Positions 39,609 through 49,628 are shown, counted from the first letter of the stretch. The stretch: DNA of 64,000 bases from JAPPLB01 sp965218555 (GCA_965218555.1 OZ244625.1:310001-374000), one strand, 5' to 3'. The notes: generated from the letters alone by a model not told the origin. Program-made: numbers and translations.

Positions 39609-41288
39609 GTGTCGAATCCACTCAAACCTCGAAGCCAAACGATCACCGACGGCCGTGACCGAGCGCCGGCGCGGTCGATGCTGAAGGCGATCGGTTTCAA
39701 CGACGACGATCTTGCCAAGCCGATTGTCGGCATCGCGAACACCTGGATCGAGACGATGCCCTGCAACTTCAATCTCCGCGAGTTGGCGGTGAAGGTGAAA
39801 GAAGGTGTCCGCGCCGCCGGCGGCACGCCGATGGAGTTCAACACGATCGCCATCAGCGACGGCGTCACCATGGGCACGGAGGGCATGAAGGCGTCCCTCG
39901 TCAGCCGCGAGCTGATCGCCGATTCGATCGAGCTGACTTCGCGAGGATACCTGTTCGACGCCGTCATTGCGCTCGTGGCGTGTGACAAGACGATCCCCGG
40001 CGGCGCGATGGCGCTTGCCCGGCTCGACGTTCCGTCGGTGCTGCTCTATGGCGGGTCGATCCTGCCCGGCCGCTTCCAGGGACGCGACGTAACGATCCAG
40101 GACGTTTTCGAAGCCGTCGGACGGCACGCCGCGGGCAAGATGAGCGACGCCGAGTTGAAGCAGCTCGAGGACGTCGCCTGCCCCGGCGCGGGGGCATGCG
40201 GCGGGCAGTACACCGCCAACACCATGGCTACCGTCATGGAAACCATCGGTCTTTCGCCCATCGGGAGCGCCAGTGTTCCGGCCGTCGACCCCGCCAAGTC
40301 TGATGTCGGATTCGAAGCCGGCCGCATCGTGATGGACGCACTCGAGAACGACCGCTGTCCCCGCCAGATACTGACCCGGCAAGCTTTCGAGAACGCGATT
40401 GCAAGCGTGGCCGCGACGGGAGGCTCGACCAACGCCGTCCTTCACCTGATTGCGATCGCGCGCGACGCCGGGATCGAGCTCACCGTCGACGACTTCGACG
40501 AAATCAGCGAGCGCACGCCTCTGCTCGTCGACCTGAAGCCGGGCGGGCACTTCGTCGCGGCGGACGTTCACAAAGCGGGCGGCATTCAACTGATCGTGAA
40601 GCGCCTCGTGGAAGGCGGCTATTGCGATGGCTCCCAGTTGACCGTCACGGGCCAAACTCTCGCTGAAGCCTGTTCCACAGCGAAGGAAACCGCGGGACAG
40701 AAAGTCATCCACGCCCTGGATGATCCCATCAAGTCGACCGGCGGTCTGGTGATCCTCAAGGGCAACCTGGCGCCCGAAGGATGTGTCGTGAAAGTCGCGG
40801 GCCACGAACGCAACCACCATCGCGGTCCGGCGCGGGTCTTCGATCGAGAAGAAGCGGCCATGCAAGCCGTAACCGAAGGCCGCGTTCAGTCCGGCGACGT
40901 GGTCGTTGTCCGCTATGAAGGCCCGGCCGGCGGCCCAGGGATGCGTGAGATGCTCGGTGTGACCGCGGCCATTGTCGGCAAGGGGCTCGGCGACAGCGTG
41001 GCGCTGATGACCGACGGCCGATTCAGCGGTGCAACACGCGGTCTCATGGTCGGGCACGTGGCGCCGGAAGCGGCGCGCGGCGGCCCGATAGCGGCTCTCG
41101 AGAAAGGCGACATGATCGTCTTCGACATCGACAAACGTCGTCTTGACGTCGAGCTCGATGACGAGACGATTCAACGGCGATTAGCCTCGTGGTCGAAACC
41201 CGAGCCGCGATATACGTCAGGAGTCTACTCGAAGTACGTGGCGCTGGTCTCCTCCGCATCGCAGGGCGCCGTTACGAGCGCTTCCTAG
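39609..41288 (+). CDS. ilvD: Dihydroxy-acid dehydratase
   Basis: 559 residues, typical IlvD length, from a GTG with AGGAGACGG about 12 bases upstream. It dehydrates 2,3-dihydroxy-isovalerate and 2,3-dihydroxy-3-methylvalerate in valine/isoleucine synthesis. Iron-sulfur cysteines appear in NTWIETMPCN, ALVACDKTIPGG and CPGAGACGGQYTANTM. FNTIAISDGVTMGTEGM and TDGRFSGATRGLMVGHV are family signatures. The C-terminal HVAPEAARGGPIAALEKGD block is intact. It is monocistronic here. The sugar-acid dehydratase branch (Edd-type) is less likely given these signatures. Confidence 0.95.
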   Translation: MSNPLKPRSQTITDGRDRAPARSMLKAIGFNDDDLAKPIVGIANTWIETMPCNFNLRELAVKVKEGVRAAGGTPMEFNTIAISDGVTMGTEGMKASLVSRELIADSIELTSRGYLFDAVIALVACDKTIPGGAMALARLDVPSVLLYGGSILPGRFQGRDVTIQDVFEAVGRHAAGKMSDAELKQLEDVACPGAGACGGQYTANTMATVMETIGLSPIGSASVPAVDPAKSDVGFEAGRIVMDALENDRCPRQILTRQAFENAIASVAATGGSTNAVLHLIAIARDAGIELTVDDFDEISERTPLLVDLKPGGHFVAADVHKAGGIQLIVKRLVEGGYCDGSQLTVTGQTLAEACSTAKETAGQKVIHALDDPIKSTGGLVILKGNLAPEGCVVKVAGHERNHHRGPARVFDREEAAMQAVTEGRVQSGDVVVVRYEGPAGGPGMREMLGVTAAIVGKGLGDSVALMTDGRFSGATRGLMVGHVAPEAARGGPIAALEKGDMIVFDIDKRRLDVELDDETIQRRLASWSKPEPRYTSGVYSKYVALVSSASQGAVTSAS

Positions 41289-41644
41289 TTTTCCCGCGGG
41301 GTGAGCGGTCCGTTCATCCTGCGGTTCCCTCCAATGAGCGTCGGCATTCATGGCGCCCCGCTGTTGGTTCGCAGCGTGGAGATGAAGAGCTACCTCTTTT
41401 GTTCGCGCCACCCGCTGCACGTTCGCAATCAGCTCACGGCAGGAAGGTAATCACCAAGTCGATAGAGCGCCTTGCAGCTCGTTGACGGATTGGCCGCTGC
41501 CCGGTATTCCTGGTCTCTCCCTGGTTGACAAGCACTCGTGAGGCCGCTAGCCTGCATTTCTCACCAAGTGGCCAGGCTCAGCACTTCGCTCGGCTCACGA
41601 GGGCCGGTGAGCATTCGACTTCCTCGACGAACAAGGAGCACAGC
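41289..41644. other. 356-base gap with a dispersed repeat copy
   Basis: No gene is seen. From 41549, GCTAGCCTGCATTTCTCACC then GGCCAGGCTCAGCACTTCGC is a copy of the palindromic repeat also found near 13978, 31383 and 43478. Just before the lactate permease start is a ribosome site (AAGGAG). Confidence 0.6.
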
Positions 41645-43333
41645 ATGGATGGCGTTTCCGGATTCTATGCGTTGATCGCAATCTTACCGATCTTGGCCGT
41701 GATGTTCTTCCTCGTTGTGCTGCGTTGGCCCGCCACTCGGGCGATGCCGGTGGCGTACGCGATGACGTTGCTGTTCGCGCTGTGGCTTTGGCAGGTATCT
41801 CCCGTACACGCGCTGGCGGCGAGTTTGCGCGGCGGCATCATTGCGCTGTCACTGCTCTGGATTATCTTCGGTGCGATCGTTCTGCTTTTCACGCTGCGGG
41901 AAAGCGGAGCGGCGGCGACGATCCGGCGCGGGTTCACGGATATCTCCCGCGACCGGCGCGTGCAGGTGATTATCGTCGCCTGGTTGTTCGGCTCGTTTAT
42001 CGAAGGCGCTTCGGGATTCGGCACACCCGCTGCCGTGGCCGCGCCGCTGCTGCTTTCACTTGGCTTTCCCGCTCTCGCCGCTGTGATGACGACGCTCATC
42101 ATCCAGAGCACGTCGGTCAGCTTCGGTGCGGTGGGTACTCCGATTCTGGTCGGAATGGCCGAGTCATTGAACGTGCCCGAGGTCGAAGGCGCGATCGCCG
42201 AAGCCGGCATGTCGTATGCGGAATTCATCTATCAGATCGGAGTTTTCACGGCCATCCCCCACGCCATCGTCGGGACGTTGATTCCGCTGATCATCGTCAG
42301 CATGATGACGCGCTTCTTCGGAGCGAACAAATCCTTCCGGGAAGGACTGGCAGCGTGGAAGTTCGCCTTGTTTGCGGGGCTGAGCTTCACCGTTCCGTAT
42401 TGCACCGTGGCCCTGTTGCTCGGCCCGGAGTTCCCTTCCCTTGTCGGCGGCCTGATCGCTTTGGCGATTGTCGTGACGGCGGCGCGAAAGCGCCTGTTCG
42501 TTCCCGAGGGAGCGCCTTGGGACTTCCCTGCTTCCGAAAAGTGGCCGTCCGAGTGGAGCGGCGCGTTCAGCGGGGAAACGGGCGAGGAACGTCATGGCAT
42601 GACGCTGTTCCGGGCCTGGTCGCCGTACGTGATCGTCGCCGCTCTGCTGGTAGTGACCCGCCTGCCGTTCCTGCCATTCAAGGCGTGGCTGGCCTCGGTG
42701 CAGTTGACCTGGTCGAACATCCTGGGTACGGAACTGTCCCAGGGCGTGCAGCCGCTCTATCTGCCGGGCACGATCTTCATGGCTGTTTCGCTGTTGACCG
42801 CCCTGCTGCACGGCATGAAAGGAAGCGAAGTGAAGAAAGCATGGTCGGACTCGGCGAAGATGCTGGCGATGCCGGCCTTCGCCTTGCTCTTCGCGGTTGC
42901 CCTGGTGCGTGTCTTCATCGACTCCGGCACGAACACGTCGGGCCTTGACAGCATGCCGATCGTTCTTGCCGAATTCGTCGCGTATATTGCCGGCGGCACG
43001 TGGCCTTTCTTCGCGCCTTTCATCGGAGCGTTGGGCGCCTTCGTCGCCGGGAGCAACACCGTGAGCGACCTGATGTTCAGCCTGTTTCAGTACGGAGTTG
43101 CCGATCGCATCGGCGCATCGCATCTGGTCGTACTGGGCTTGCAAGCCCTCGGCGGCGCGGCCGGTAATATGATCACCGTCCATAACGTCGTCGCGGCCAG
43201 CGCCACCGTCGGGCTCGTCGGCCGCGAGGGATTGCTGATCAGCCGGACGATCTTGCCCATGACGTACTACGTCGTCTTTGCGGGCTCACTGGGCTTGCTG
43301 TTTGCGTACGTCTTTTTTCAAGCAACGTTCTAG
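41645..43333 (+). CDS. lctP: L-lactate permease (LctP family)
   Basis: 562 residues, typical for LctP, with about 12-14 membrane helices; the ATG follows AAGGAG by 6 bases. Family motifs include SFIEGASGFGTPAAVAAPLL, QSTSVSFGAVGTPI, and LGAFVAGSNTVSDLMFSLFQ near the C-terminus. LctP proteins import lactate or glycolate with protons. An upstream in-frame start is possible, but the region encodes repeat sequence. No lactate dehydrogenase gene adjoins. Confidence 0.9.
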   Translation: MDGVSGFYALIAILPILAVMFFLVVLRWPATRAMPVAYAMTLLFALWLWQVSPVHALAASLRGGIIALSLLWIIFGAIVLLFTLRESGAAATIRRGFTDISRDRRVQVIIVAWLFGSFIEGASGFGTPAAVAAPLLLSLGFPALAAVMTTLIIQSTSVSFGAVGTPILVGMAESLNVPEVEGAIAEAGMSYAEFIYQIGVFTAIPHAIVGTLIPLIIVSMMTRFFGANKSFREGLAAWKFALFAGLSFTVPYCTVALLLGPEFPSLVGGLIALAIVVTAARKRLFVPEGAPWDFPASEKWPSEWSGAFSGETGEERHGMTLFRAWSPYVIVAALLVVTRLPFLPFKAWLASVQLTWSNILGTELSQGVQPLYLPGTIFMAVSLLTALLHGMKGSEVKKAWSDSAKMLAMPAFALLFAVALVRVFIDSGTNTSGLDSMPIVLAEFVAYIAGGTWPFFAPFIGALGAFVAGSNTVSDLMFSLFQYGVADRIGASHLVVLGLQALGGAAGNMITVHNVVAASATVGLVGREGLLISRTILPMTYYVVFAGSLGLLFAYVFFQATF

Positions 43334-43477
43334 GCATTCTTACCGAACCTCACCCTGAGACGCGGCCGACAGTCCGACTCGCGTTCAGAAAGAAAACAAG
43401 CAAAGGCGGATGGAAGCTGATGGTCGACAGCGACTACCTGCCGACCTGAGGATCGAGTGGTTGGTGTGGTGAGCTGC

Positions 43478-43522
43478 GCAGTTGCTCGCGGCCGTCAGGT
43501 GGGGAAAAAGCGAGAAGCAGGT
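43478..43522 (-). repeat. Dispersed palindromic repeat, inverted copy
   Basis: On the minus strand AACCTGCTTCTCGC, then CCCCACCTGACGGCCGCGAG, resembles the copy at 31383 (GCCTGCATTTCCCACCACC, then TGACGGCCGAAG). It begins at the last bases of the TonB-dependent receptor gene. Confidence 0.5.
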
Positions 43523-45426
43523 TAGCTGCCTGACTCCCATCGGAAGCCCACTCGCAGCAACCGTGGATTCCCGATGGCCGGCGTGGGCACGAAGCCCACG
43601 ATGAAGGTGCGGTCGAGCAGGTTCTCGGCGGCCAAAAACGCCGCGAACCCATGCGCCAGCCGGCGTTTGACCATGACCTGAACCGTCGCGAAGCCCGGCA
43701 GCAGAAACCGGTTCACATCATCTTCGAACTGTGCGTCATATGATCGAACGCCCGCGCTCATCAGCGTCTTGCCGGAGGAATAGAGCAACTGGAAGGAACC
43801 CTGATGGCGCGGCACTTGCGGCATCCACCGATTGTTGAGCTGCGAGTCGACGTATAGATAAGCCGCCTCGGTGCGAATCGGTCCGAAGACCTTCTGCAAC
43901 TCGATTTCGACGCCCCGCCCGGTTGCCTCGCCGAGATTCATGCGTTGCCTCAAGATCGACGGTTCGACCCGGATCGTGGCGTTGCCGATCAAGTCCTCGA
44001 TCTGCTGGTGGAAGAATGTCGTGCGTACCAGGAACCCATCGAGCCGCCAGTCCATCCCTGCGTCGACGCCGGTCATTATCTCCGGCGAGAGCGTCGGGTT
44101 TTGTAGCGTCGTGATGTTACCTACACGAAACTGCCGAAAGAACTCGTTCAGGGTCGGGGACCGAAAACTGCGGAACGCCGAAGCTCGCCAGCGCCGCGGC
44201 CCTTCGGAAAAAGCGATGCCGCCGCGAGGACTCCAGAATTCGTTCCCTCGATCCGTGAAGTCGTGCCGCAGCCCCCCGTACACCTGGGCTTTCTGCCCGA
44301 GATCCGCATCAGCCTGCACGAAGAGACCCTGCTGCCAGAGCTTTCCGCCCGGCCTGCGCTGAAAGCCGTTAAAGACAACCGTATCGCGGCTCACACCGCT
44401 CGCCCGATGCGTATCGGCGCCCAGCATCAGGTTCCAGGTTCTTTGCGACCGGCTCCACACCACGGAGCCGCCCGAATCCTCCGAGGTCACTCGCTGCAAC
44501 AGCGTCAGAGCTTCCTGGTCACGAGCCGCATTCACCCGCGAAAAGGTACCCCGCAGCGCGCCGCGCATGTGATATCCGGTTATCGACAGCCCTTCCCGCT
44601 GATAGTGGGCGCCGGCCGTTCCCAGCGAGCTCGAGTTTTTGCGAAGGGATGTCCCGTTGACGCGCTGCTCGGCGACAACATTCGAACGGACTGTCAGGTG
44701 ATCGTGGTCACGAAAGAAATCGAGCCGCACATCTCCGGTTATGAAATCGGCGTCCGCCTTGCGGTCGATCGAGCCGCGTATGTCCTCGGGAATGATGAAG
44801 TAGCCATCGGACCGCAAGCCGCGGAGAGAGCCGGACAAACCCACCGATCCCCACAGGTCGGTGTAGCCTCCGCGCGTGTCGGCAATCCCGGCATCACCCG
44901 CTTCGAAAGCCCCTGTGAAATGGCGGGCCTCCGGCGTCGACGTGCGGAGCGACACCATCCCCCCCATCGCCCGGTCGCCATAGGCGCTCGTCGAGGCGCC
45001 CCGCGAGATCTCGACCGTCTCTACGGTGTCCGGGTTGAAGCGTGACCAGTAAACCCAACCTCCAAAAGGATCGTTGGCCGGCAATCCATCGAGCAAGACC
45101 AGTGTGCGGCTGGCCGCACTGCTGCCGATGCCTCGTAGCGAGATTCCTTGCGTCGTTGGGTGTGAGGCCAAGCTCGAGCTGCGCCGGAACAGCGAAAAAC
45201 CCGGCACATCCCGAAGCCGGTCATCGAGATTTACGCCGGGGCGGGCCAGAATCGCATCATCGGACAAGTCCGTGATGTAAGCCGATGCCGGAGATTCCAG
45301 CTTCTCCCTAACGGTGATGGAGGTCTTGATGGGCTCAACCTGAGGTGGCTCGGAAGCGCTCGGCGGGGCCTGCTGCGCCCGGGCACACACCACTAACGCA
45401 AGGAAAATGAAGACCCACACCCTCAT
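43522..45426 (-). CDS. TonB-dependent outer-membrane receptor
   Basis: 634 residues with a signal peptide (VWVFIFLALVVCARA). A plug domain follows: TSITVREKLES, GVNLDDRLRDVPGFSLFRR, GISLRGIGSSAASRTLVLLDG, and PDTVETVEISRGASTSAYGDRAMGG in segments. A 22-strand barrel is predicted from the alternating pattern, ending in LLRVGFRWES. Such receptors import siderophores, cobalamin or glycans with TonB energy; no ligand clue here. Its ATG overlaps the TGA of the DUF58 gene (ATGA), an unusual translational coupling. Confidence 0.88.
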   Translation of the reverse strand: MRVWVFIFLALVVCARAQQAPPSASEPPQVEPIKTSITVREKLESPASAYITDLSDDAILARPGVNLDDRLRDVPGFSLFRRSSSLASHPTTQGISLRGIGSSAASRTLVLLDGLPANDPFGGWVYWSRFNPDTVETVEISRGASTSAYGDRAMGGMVSLRTSTPEARHFTGAFEAGDAGIADTRGGYTDLWGSVGLSGSLRGLRSDGYFIIPEDIRGSIDRKADADFITGDVRLDFFRDHDHLTVRSNVVAEQRVNGTSLRKNSSSLGTAGAHYQREGLSITGYHMRGALRGTFSRVNAARDQEALTLLQRVTSEDSGGSVVWSRSQRTWNLMLGADTHRASGVSRDTVVFNGFQRRPGGKLWQQGLFVQADADLGQKAQVYGGLRHDFTDRGNEFWSPRGGIAFSEGPRRWRASAFRSFRSPTLNEFFRQFRVGNITTLQNPTLSPEIMTGVDAGMDWRLDGFLVRTTFFHQQIEDLIGNATIRVEPSILRQRMNLGEATGRGVEIELQKVFGPIRTEAAYLYVDSQLNNRWMPQVPRHQGSFQLLYSSGKTLMSAGVRSYDAQFEDDVNRFLLPGFATVQVMVKRRLAHGFAAFLAAENLLDRTFIVGFVPTPAIGNPRLLRVGFRWESGS

Positions 45427-46700
45427 AGACTCTCAAACAGGACATAGCGTCCCTGTATCGATTGTAGCGCTGGGCGTTGCGAGGCCCCCGATGCAAAAAC
45501 GTACCGATATCCCCAAGGTTGCGCGGATGGGCGTGCCGACGATTGAGCGGCGTCCTGCGGTTGGGAGAGAAGCTGGACCATGGCCAACTGCCGCAGCACC
45601 TCGTAGACCGCCGACGAGTGCGCCGGCGCTGTGATCAACACACCGCCGCAGGAAAATCGGATCTCCGCCTGCATGTGATGCAGACGCCAGACCAACGCGG
45701 CGCAGAGCTGAACGCCTCTTTCAAAAAGCAGCTCGGGGACCGTGCCGCCGGTCGCTGTCGGGTCGAACACAACCTCTGCGTAACGTCGGTCTTCCCGTGT
45801 GAATTCCCGCACCATCAAATCGGTCGAGCGGGCCGTGGCTTTCCAATCGACAAAACGCGCCCCGTCGTCCGCCGTCGCCGTCCGGATGCGATAGAGATCC
45901 TGACTGTCGCCCCGCGCCGGGGCTTGCCAGGCAGTAGCGACGGGTTCGATCAACTCTTCGACCAAGTCCGACGAGTCGACGGAAGGGTAAACATGCACTT
46001 GCTTCGTCAATCGCAGGCGCGCCCTTCTTTCGACAAAGCTGAAAGGGAACTTCGAGCGCAGCCGGAAGTCGCCTTGCTGGAAGCGTCCCCGGCACAAAAA
46101 AGTCGCCGGCACGGAGATGCGAGCTTCCCCGCTGCCGGTGATCATAGGGCAATAGACGTCTTCCATCTGCAGGTGGGATCTGCCGGCTGCAGGCGGCGCA
46201 ACGCCGAGCCAAATCGAGAAGGACGGCATCCAACGCTTGAGATTCCGTAGTGTGGCCTGGGCGGCGGTCGGTTGCCCCGCGAAGAGATGAGGTGGAAAAG
46301 CAAGTGACAACTGCAAACCCGACAGGCCCAGCCGCGAAACGAGTCCCGCGATGACCATCGCCGCCAGCATACAGCTCAGAATCAGAAAGATCAGGTTGTT
46401 CCCCGACGTGAGCGCCGCCAGTGCTACGACACTTACCGCAGCAACAAAAAACAGACCCTGACGCGTCAGGCCGGTGCGCCAAGGCACGAGTAAACCCTTG
46501 GCTTGGGCCCAACGCAAGAACAGCGGCGCGCACCAATAAACGACGGCGCCGCAGAACAGCAGAGCGAAACCAGCGAGGGCCAGACTCAGGCCGGATTTGC
46601 CGATCACGAACGCCCAGCGCGCCGCGAGCGCCAGAACGAGCGCGGTGAGCAGCAGGGCCGACGACTGAAGCAGGCGGCGATTCACTGGATCGATGGGCAT
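45423..46700 (-). CDS. DUF58 membrane protein
   Basis: 425 residues from the ATG at 46700 (MPIDPVNRRLLQ). An ATG 24 bases upstream overlaps a TACAAT box, so I prefer the later start. Two pairs of N-terminal hydrophobic helices (to about residue 145) precede a beta-sandwich and the DUF58 signature YRIRTATADDGARFVDWKAT, then TDLMVREFTREDRR. DUF58 proteins are usually encoded with MoxR ATPases and transglutaminase-like proteins; neither is adjacent here. Overlaps the receptor gene by four bases. Confidence 0.82.
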   Translation of the reverse strand: MPIDPVNRRLLQSSALLLTALVLALAARWAFVIGKSGLSLALAGFALLFCGAVVYWCAPLFLRWAQAKGLLVPWRTGLTRQGLFFVAAVSVVALAALTSGNNLIFLILSCMLAAMVIAGLVSRLGLSGLQLSLAFPPHLFAGQPTAAQATLRNLKRWMPSFSIWLGVAPPAAGRSHLQMEDVYCPMITGSGEARISVPATFLCRGRFQQGDFRLRSKFPFSFVERRARLRLTKQVHVYPSVDSSDLVEELIEPVATAWQAPARGDSQDLYRIRTATADDGARFVDWKATARSTDLMVREFTREDRRYAEVVFDPTATGGTVPELLFERGVQLCAALVWRLHHMQAEIRFSCGGVLITAPAHSSAVYEVLRQLAMVQLLSQPQDAAQSSARPSAQPWGYRYVFASGASQRPALQSIQGRYVLFESL

Positions 46701-47069
46701 GGCAGCAGCCGAAATCGCGGTCATTGTAACAACGCCGAAAAAGACCGCCCGGCCCATCCCAAACCCGGACGAGCCGGAACCCCAAGGGGCCTGATTGAGC
46801 GAAGCCGAGTCAAGGCTCGGCTTCCGGAGCGATACGCCGACAAGGCCCCCACACGGGGCTCCGGGGTGCTTTGACCGGTTGGTTGGGAACGCCGCTTGGA
46901 CGAGCGCGTGTTATGCGGCCCGATCTCGCCGGCGATGGAGCCTCCGGACCACCGCATTCCGGGCACGGCCGAATATGCCCCCATCGTGGTGTTGCTGCCC
47001 CAGGCAGAGCGGCAGATGCGCTACGGGGCATTGATCCGCACGGCGAGTCATGCCGTTAAACGCGACGAC
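46701..47069. other. 369-base gap with a hairpin, no gene
   Basis: Only GC-rich noise frames. A perfect 9-bp stem GAAGCCGAG/CTCGGCTTC with a six-base loop lies at 46801-46824, without a T run. A TACAAT box on the minus strand (46723-46728) precedes the DUF58 gene. Confidence 0.6.
46723..46728 (-). promoter_or_regulatory. Possible -10 box TACAAT before the DUF58 gene
   Basis: Minus-strand GTTACAATGACC, 23 bases before the chosen start. No clear -35 box is visible. Confidence 0.3.
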
Positions 47070-48509
47070 TCAGTGATGGGCGTCCGACACCCGCGCCGCC
47101 GGGGCCTCGTGCTTGGGTAGTAGCGCAATAGCGGCGGCGCCCAGCGCGGCCATGCCGAAGACGGCCCACAGGGCGGAGCCGTAGCCGCCCCAGAGCGTCC
47201 GGAGCTCGGTGATGAGCTTGGGGAACCAAAACTGCCCGATGGTGTCCGTCGGCAGGATAGCGGACATCGCCTTGCCCAGGCTTGCCAGACCGAACTGATC
47301 GGCGGCCATCAGCGGGATGAGCATGTAGTCCGCTCCCATGGCGAAGCCGAACACCACCGCGAATACGTATACGAAATCGGGTTGCGCCGGGGTGACCAGG
47401 AAAAGCAGCGGAATCGCCGCCGCGACGACCATGTAGGTCACGAGCATGACGTACTTGCGGGGAAACTTGTCGGCCAGTAAGCCGGCCAGCAGCCGGCCGC
47501 CGATGCTCGACAGCAGGTAGAAGATCGAAGCCTTGCTCCAGAGCTGGTCACGTGCCGCCTGCTCGACGAAGCCTTGCTCCTCAAAGACGAACTTCATGAG
47601 GAAGTTGACCGCAGCGATCGAGCCGATCGACGCCGCGCTGCCGAGCAGAAGGAACCAGAAGGCCGGCCGGCTGGTGAGGTAGCCGAAAGTCTTCGGTTGC
47701 TCCGCGGGCACTGCTTCGGGGGTCTGAGAGGGAGCGGTTACGTCACCGTCAGGCAATTGGCCTACCTCTTTCGGCTTGTCCTTGATCGAGAGAATCGCCA
47801 GCGGCGATGCGAGGAGAAGAAGGAATCCCATCAGCTTGAGGGCTTCGGTGTAATCCATTTGTCCGGCCAGGCTGGGAGCCAGTTTACTGCCCATCGCGCC
47901 GACAATGGCTACGCCGACATAGGTAATGCCCATGGCGCGGCCGCGCTTCTGCTTGTACCAGTTCGAAATGATGATCTGGTGCGGAATGGGCCCGGAGAGG
48001 AAGTAGCCAAGCATGTAGAGGCACCATGCGCCGTAGTACTCGTAGGTGTTACCCGACAGGCGGCCAAACCATTGAAAGGCGCCGAACGTCAAGGTCGTAC
48101 CGACAATGATCAGCAGACGCGGGCTGACCCGGGGCACGATGATCGGGCCGGCCAGGATCGTCAGGAGGACGGCGACGGGCGCACCGGTGGTCACCAGTTC
48201 TTGCGTCCAACCATGGCCGTCGCGGAAATAATCGAAGAAGAAGGCGATGTTGTAGTATGGGAACCCGGTCGAGAGACCGAATGTCACGAAGCATGTCGCG
48301 ATCTGGCGTGGTCCGCTGAAAGGCGTTGCGCGCTTCGGGGCCATGAAGAAGTAGGCTCCGACTCCGACGAACGCGAACAGCAGAATGGCGGCGATCCAGA
48401 GGGCTTTGCGGCCGATCCGGAGGTTCGGGTTTTCCACGCAGTCCGCGATCGCCCAAACCCACAAGAAAACCTGTAGAAGAGCGCCGGCAAACAAGAGAGT
48501 CATTGACAT
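47070..48509 (-). CDS. MFS transporter with an N-terminal PLDc_N-like hairpin
   Basis: 479 residues from the ATG at 48509 (MSMTLLFAG); the longer frame is unsupported. Residues 1-60 form a two-helix hairpin, LFAGALLQVFLWVWAIADC then LWIAAILLFAFVGVGAYFF, resembling the PLDc_N domain. The MFS core follows with 12 helices, including a GFPYYNIAFFFDYFRDGHGW loop, SNWYKQKRGRAMGITYVG (the intracellular loop motif) and a central hydrophilic loop with DKPKEVGQLPDG. It resembles the oxalate/formate antiporter (OFA) branch. Transport substrate unknown; the hairpin fusion is unusual. Confidence 0.82.
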   Translation of the reverse strand: MSMTLLFAGALLQVFLWVWAIADCVENPNLRIGRKALWIAAILLFAFVGVGAYFFMAPKRATPFSGPRQIATCFVTFGLSTGFPYYNIAFFFDYFRDGHGWTQELVTTGAPVAVLLTILAGPIIVPRVSPRLLIIVGTTLTFGAFQWFGRLSGNTYEYYGAWCLYMLGYFLSGPIPHQIIISNWYKQKRGRAMGITYVGVAIVGAMGSKLAPSLAGQMDYTEALKLMGFLLLLASPLAILSIKDKPKEVGQLPDGDVTAPSQTPEAVPAEQPKTFGYLTSRPAFWFLLLGSAASIGSIAAVNFLMKFVFEEQGFVEQAARDQLWSKASIFYLLSSIGGRLLAGLLADKFPRKYVMLVTYMVVAAAIPLLFLVTPAQPDFVYVFAVVFGFAMGADYMLIPLMAADQFGLASLGKAMSAILPTDTIGQFWFPKLITELRTLWGGYGSALWAVFGMAALGAAAIALLPKHEAPAARVSDAHH

Positions 48510-48683
48510 GCTTGGTATCCTCGGGATCGTCCCAGGTCGAGCCTGACAAAGGCCCAAGTGTACACGATCAGGCCGTTTGTGAGAAGGCTCGGAGGGTTTT
48601 CGCAGCGGCGGCCCTGTGTTGCAGGCCTTGTTTTCACACCACTCCGAGTTCTCCATGATACGCTACACGCGAGGTACAAACCG

Positions 48684-49628
48684 ATGAGTCTTGGATCGAG
48701 AATGCTCGCACTAATCGCCGTTCTGACGGCTTTTGCCGCGCTGACGGCGACTCCTTTGTCGGATAAGTTGATCCAGACGATGCGCAAACAAGCCTGGGCC
48801 CAAAAGAATGACGAGGCTACGGCCGCGTTGGAGAAAGCAAGGAAGACCAGCGATACCTTATCGCCGGAATGGCTGGCGGCCGTGTCCTGGTTGGCTCGCG
48901 GATCGAGCTTCGTCGAGAACTGGGACCGTGCCGAGAAATATGGAACGGAAGCCTATGAAGGGAGCGTCGCGCTGCTGAAAACCCGGTTGGTGAACGAGGA
49001 CCGCAACATCGAGACCGCTTTGGGCGCAGGGGTCGAAGTCCTGGCCCGCACCTACGACGCCCAAGGACGGCGTTCCGAGGCTGTGGCATTTCTACAAGAG
49101 CAGCGGAACAAGCATGCCGGGACTGCAGTTGAGACCCGTATTCAGAAGAACCTTCTTCTATTGAGCCTGGAAGGCAAATCGATGCCTGCCCTGGATGCGT
49201 CGGAGCACGTGAGCCGCGCCGAGCTCGACCCCGCCTCGCTCAAAGGCAAAGTTTCGCTGTTCTATTTCTGGGCGCACTGGTGCGGTGATTGCGAAGAGCA
49301 GAAGCCGGTTCTCGAAGTGCTGCACCGCAAATATGCGTACCGCGGGCTGGTGATCGTGGGTCCGACGCGGCTGTACGGCTATGTGCAGCGCGGCCGCAAG
49401 GCGAATCCGGCGGAGGAATTGAGGTACCTCCGCGGCAGCTTCAATGAGCAACATCCACTGCCGGCTTGGATGGCGATCCCTCTGAGCACGAAGAACTTCG
49501 TGAACTTCGGCGTGAGTACGACGCCAACACTGGTGTTAGTGGATCGGAGCGGCGAAGTGAGACTGTACCACCCGGGGCAGTTGCCTTACGAGGAGCTGGC
49601 TTCCCGGATCGAGAGTTTGCTCGGTTAG
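48684..49628 (+). CDS. Exported TlpA/thioredoxin-like protein
   Basis: 314 residues from the ATG at 48684, with GAGGT about 9 bases upstream; the longer frame is rejected. The signal peptide is RMLALIAVLTAFAALTA. A helical, TPR-like middle region (about 30-170) precedes a thioredoxin fold with FYFWAHWCGDCEEQKPVLE (CGDC active site) and TTPTLVLVDRSGEVRLYH with the cis-proline (TTP). The CGDC pair and exported location suggest a TlpA-type thiol reductant. Divergent from the MFS gene. Confidence 0.85.
   Translation: MSLGSRMLALIAVLTAFAALTATPLSDKLIQTMRKQAWAQKNDEATAALEKARKTSDTLSPEWLAAVSWLARGSSFVENWDRAEKYGTEAYEGSVALLKTRLVNEDRNIETALGAGVEVLARTYDAQGRRSEAVAFLQEQRNKHAGTAVETRIQKNLLLLSLEGKSMPALDASEHVSRAELDPASLKGKVSLFYFWAHWCGDCEEQKPVLEVLHRKYAYRGLVIVGPTRLYGYVQRGRKANPAEELRYLRGSFNEQHPLPAWMAIPLSTKNFVNFGVSTTPTLVLVDRSGEVRLYHPGQLPYEELASRIESLLG

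Noticed and set aside
46801..46824. Rho-independent terminator
   Set aside because: A strong 9-bp stem is present, but no T run follows and it is not near a gene end.
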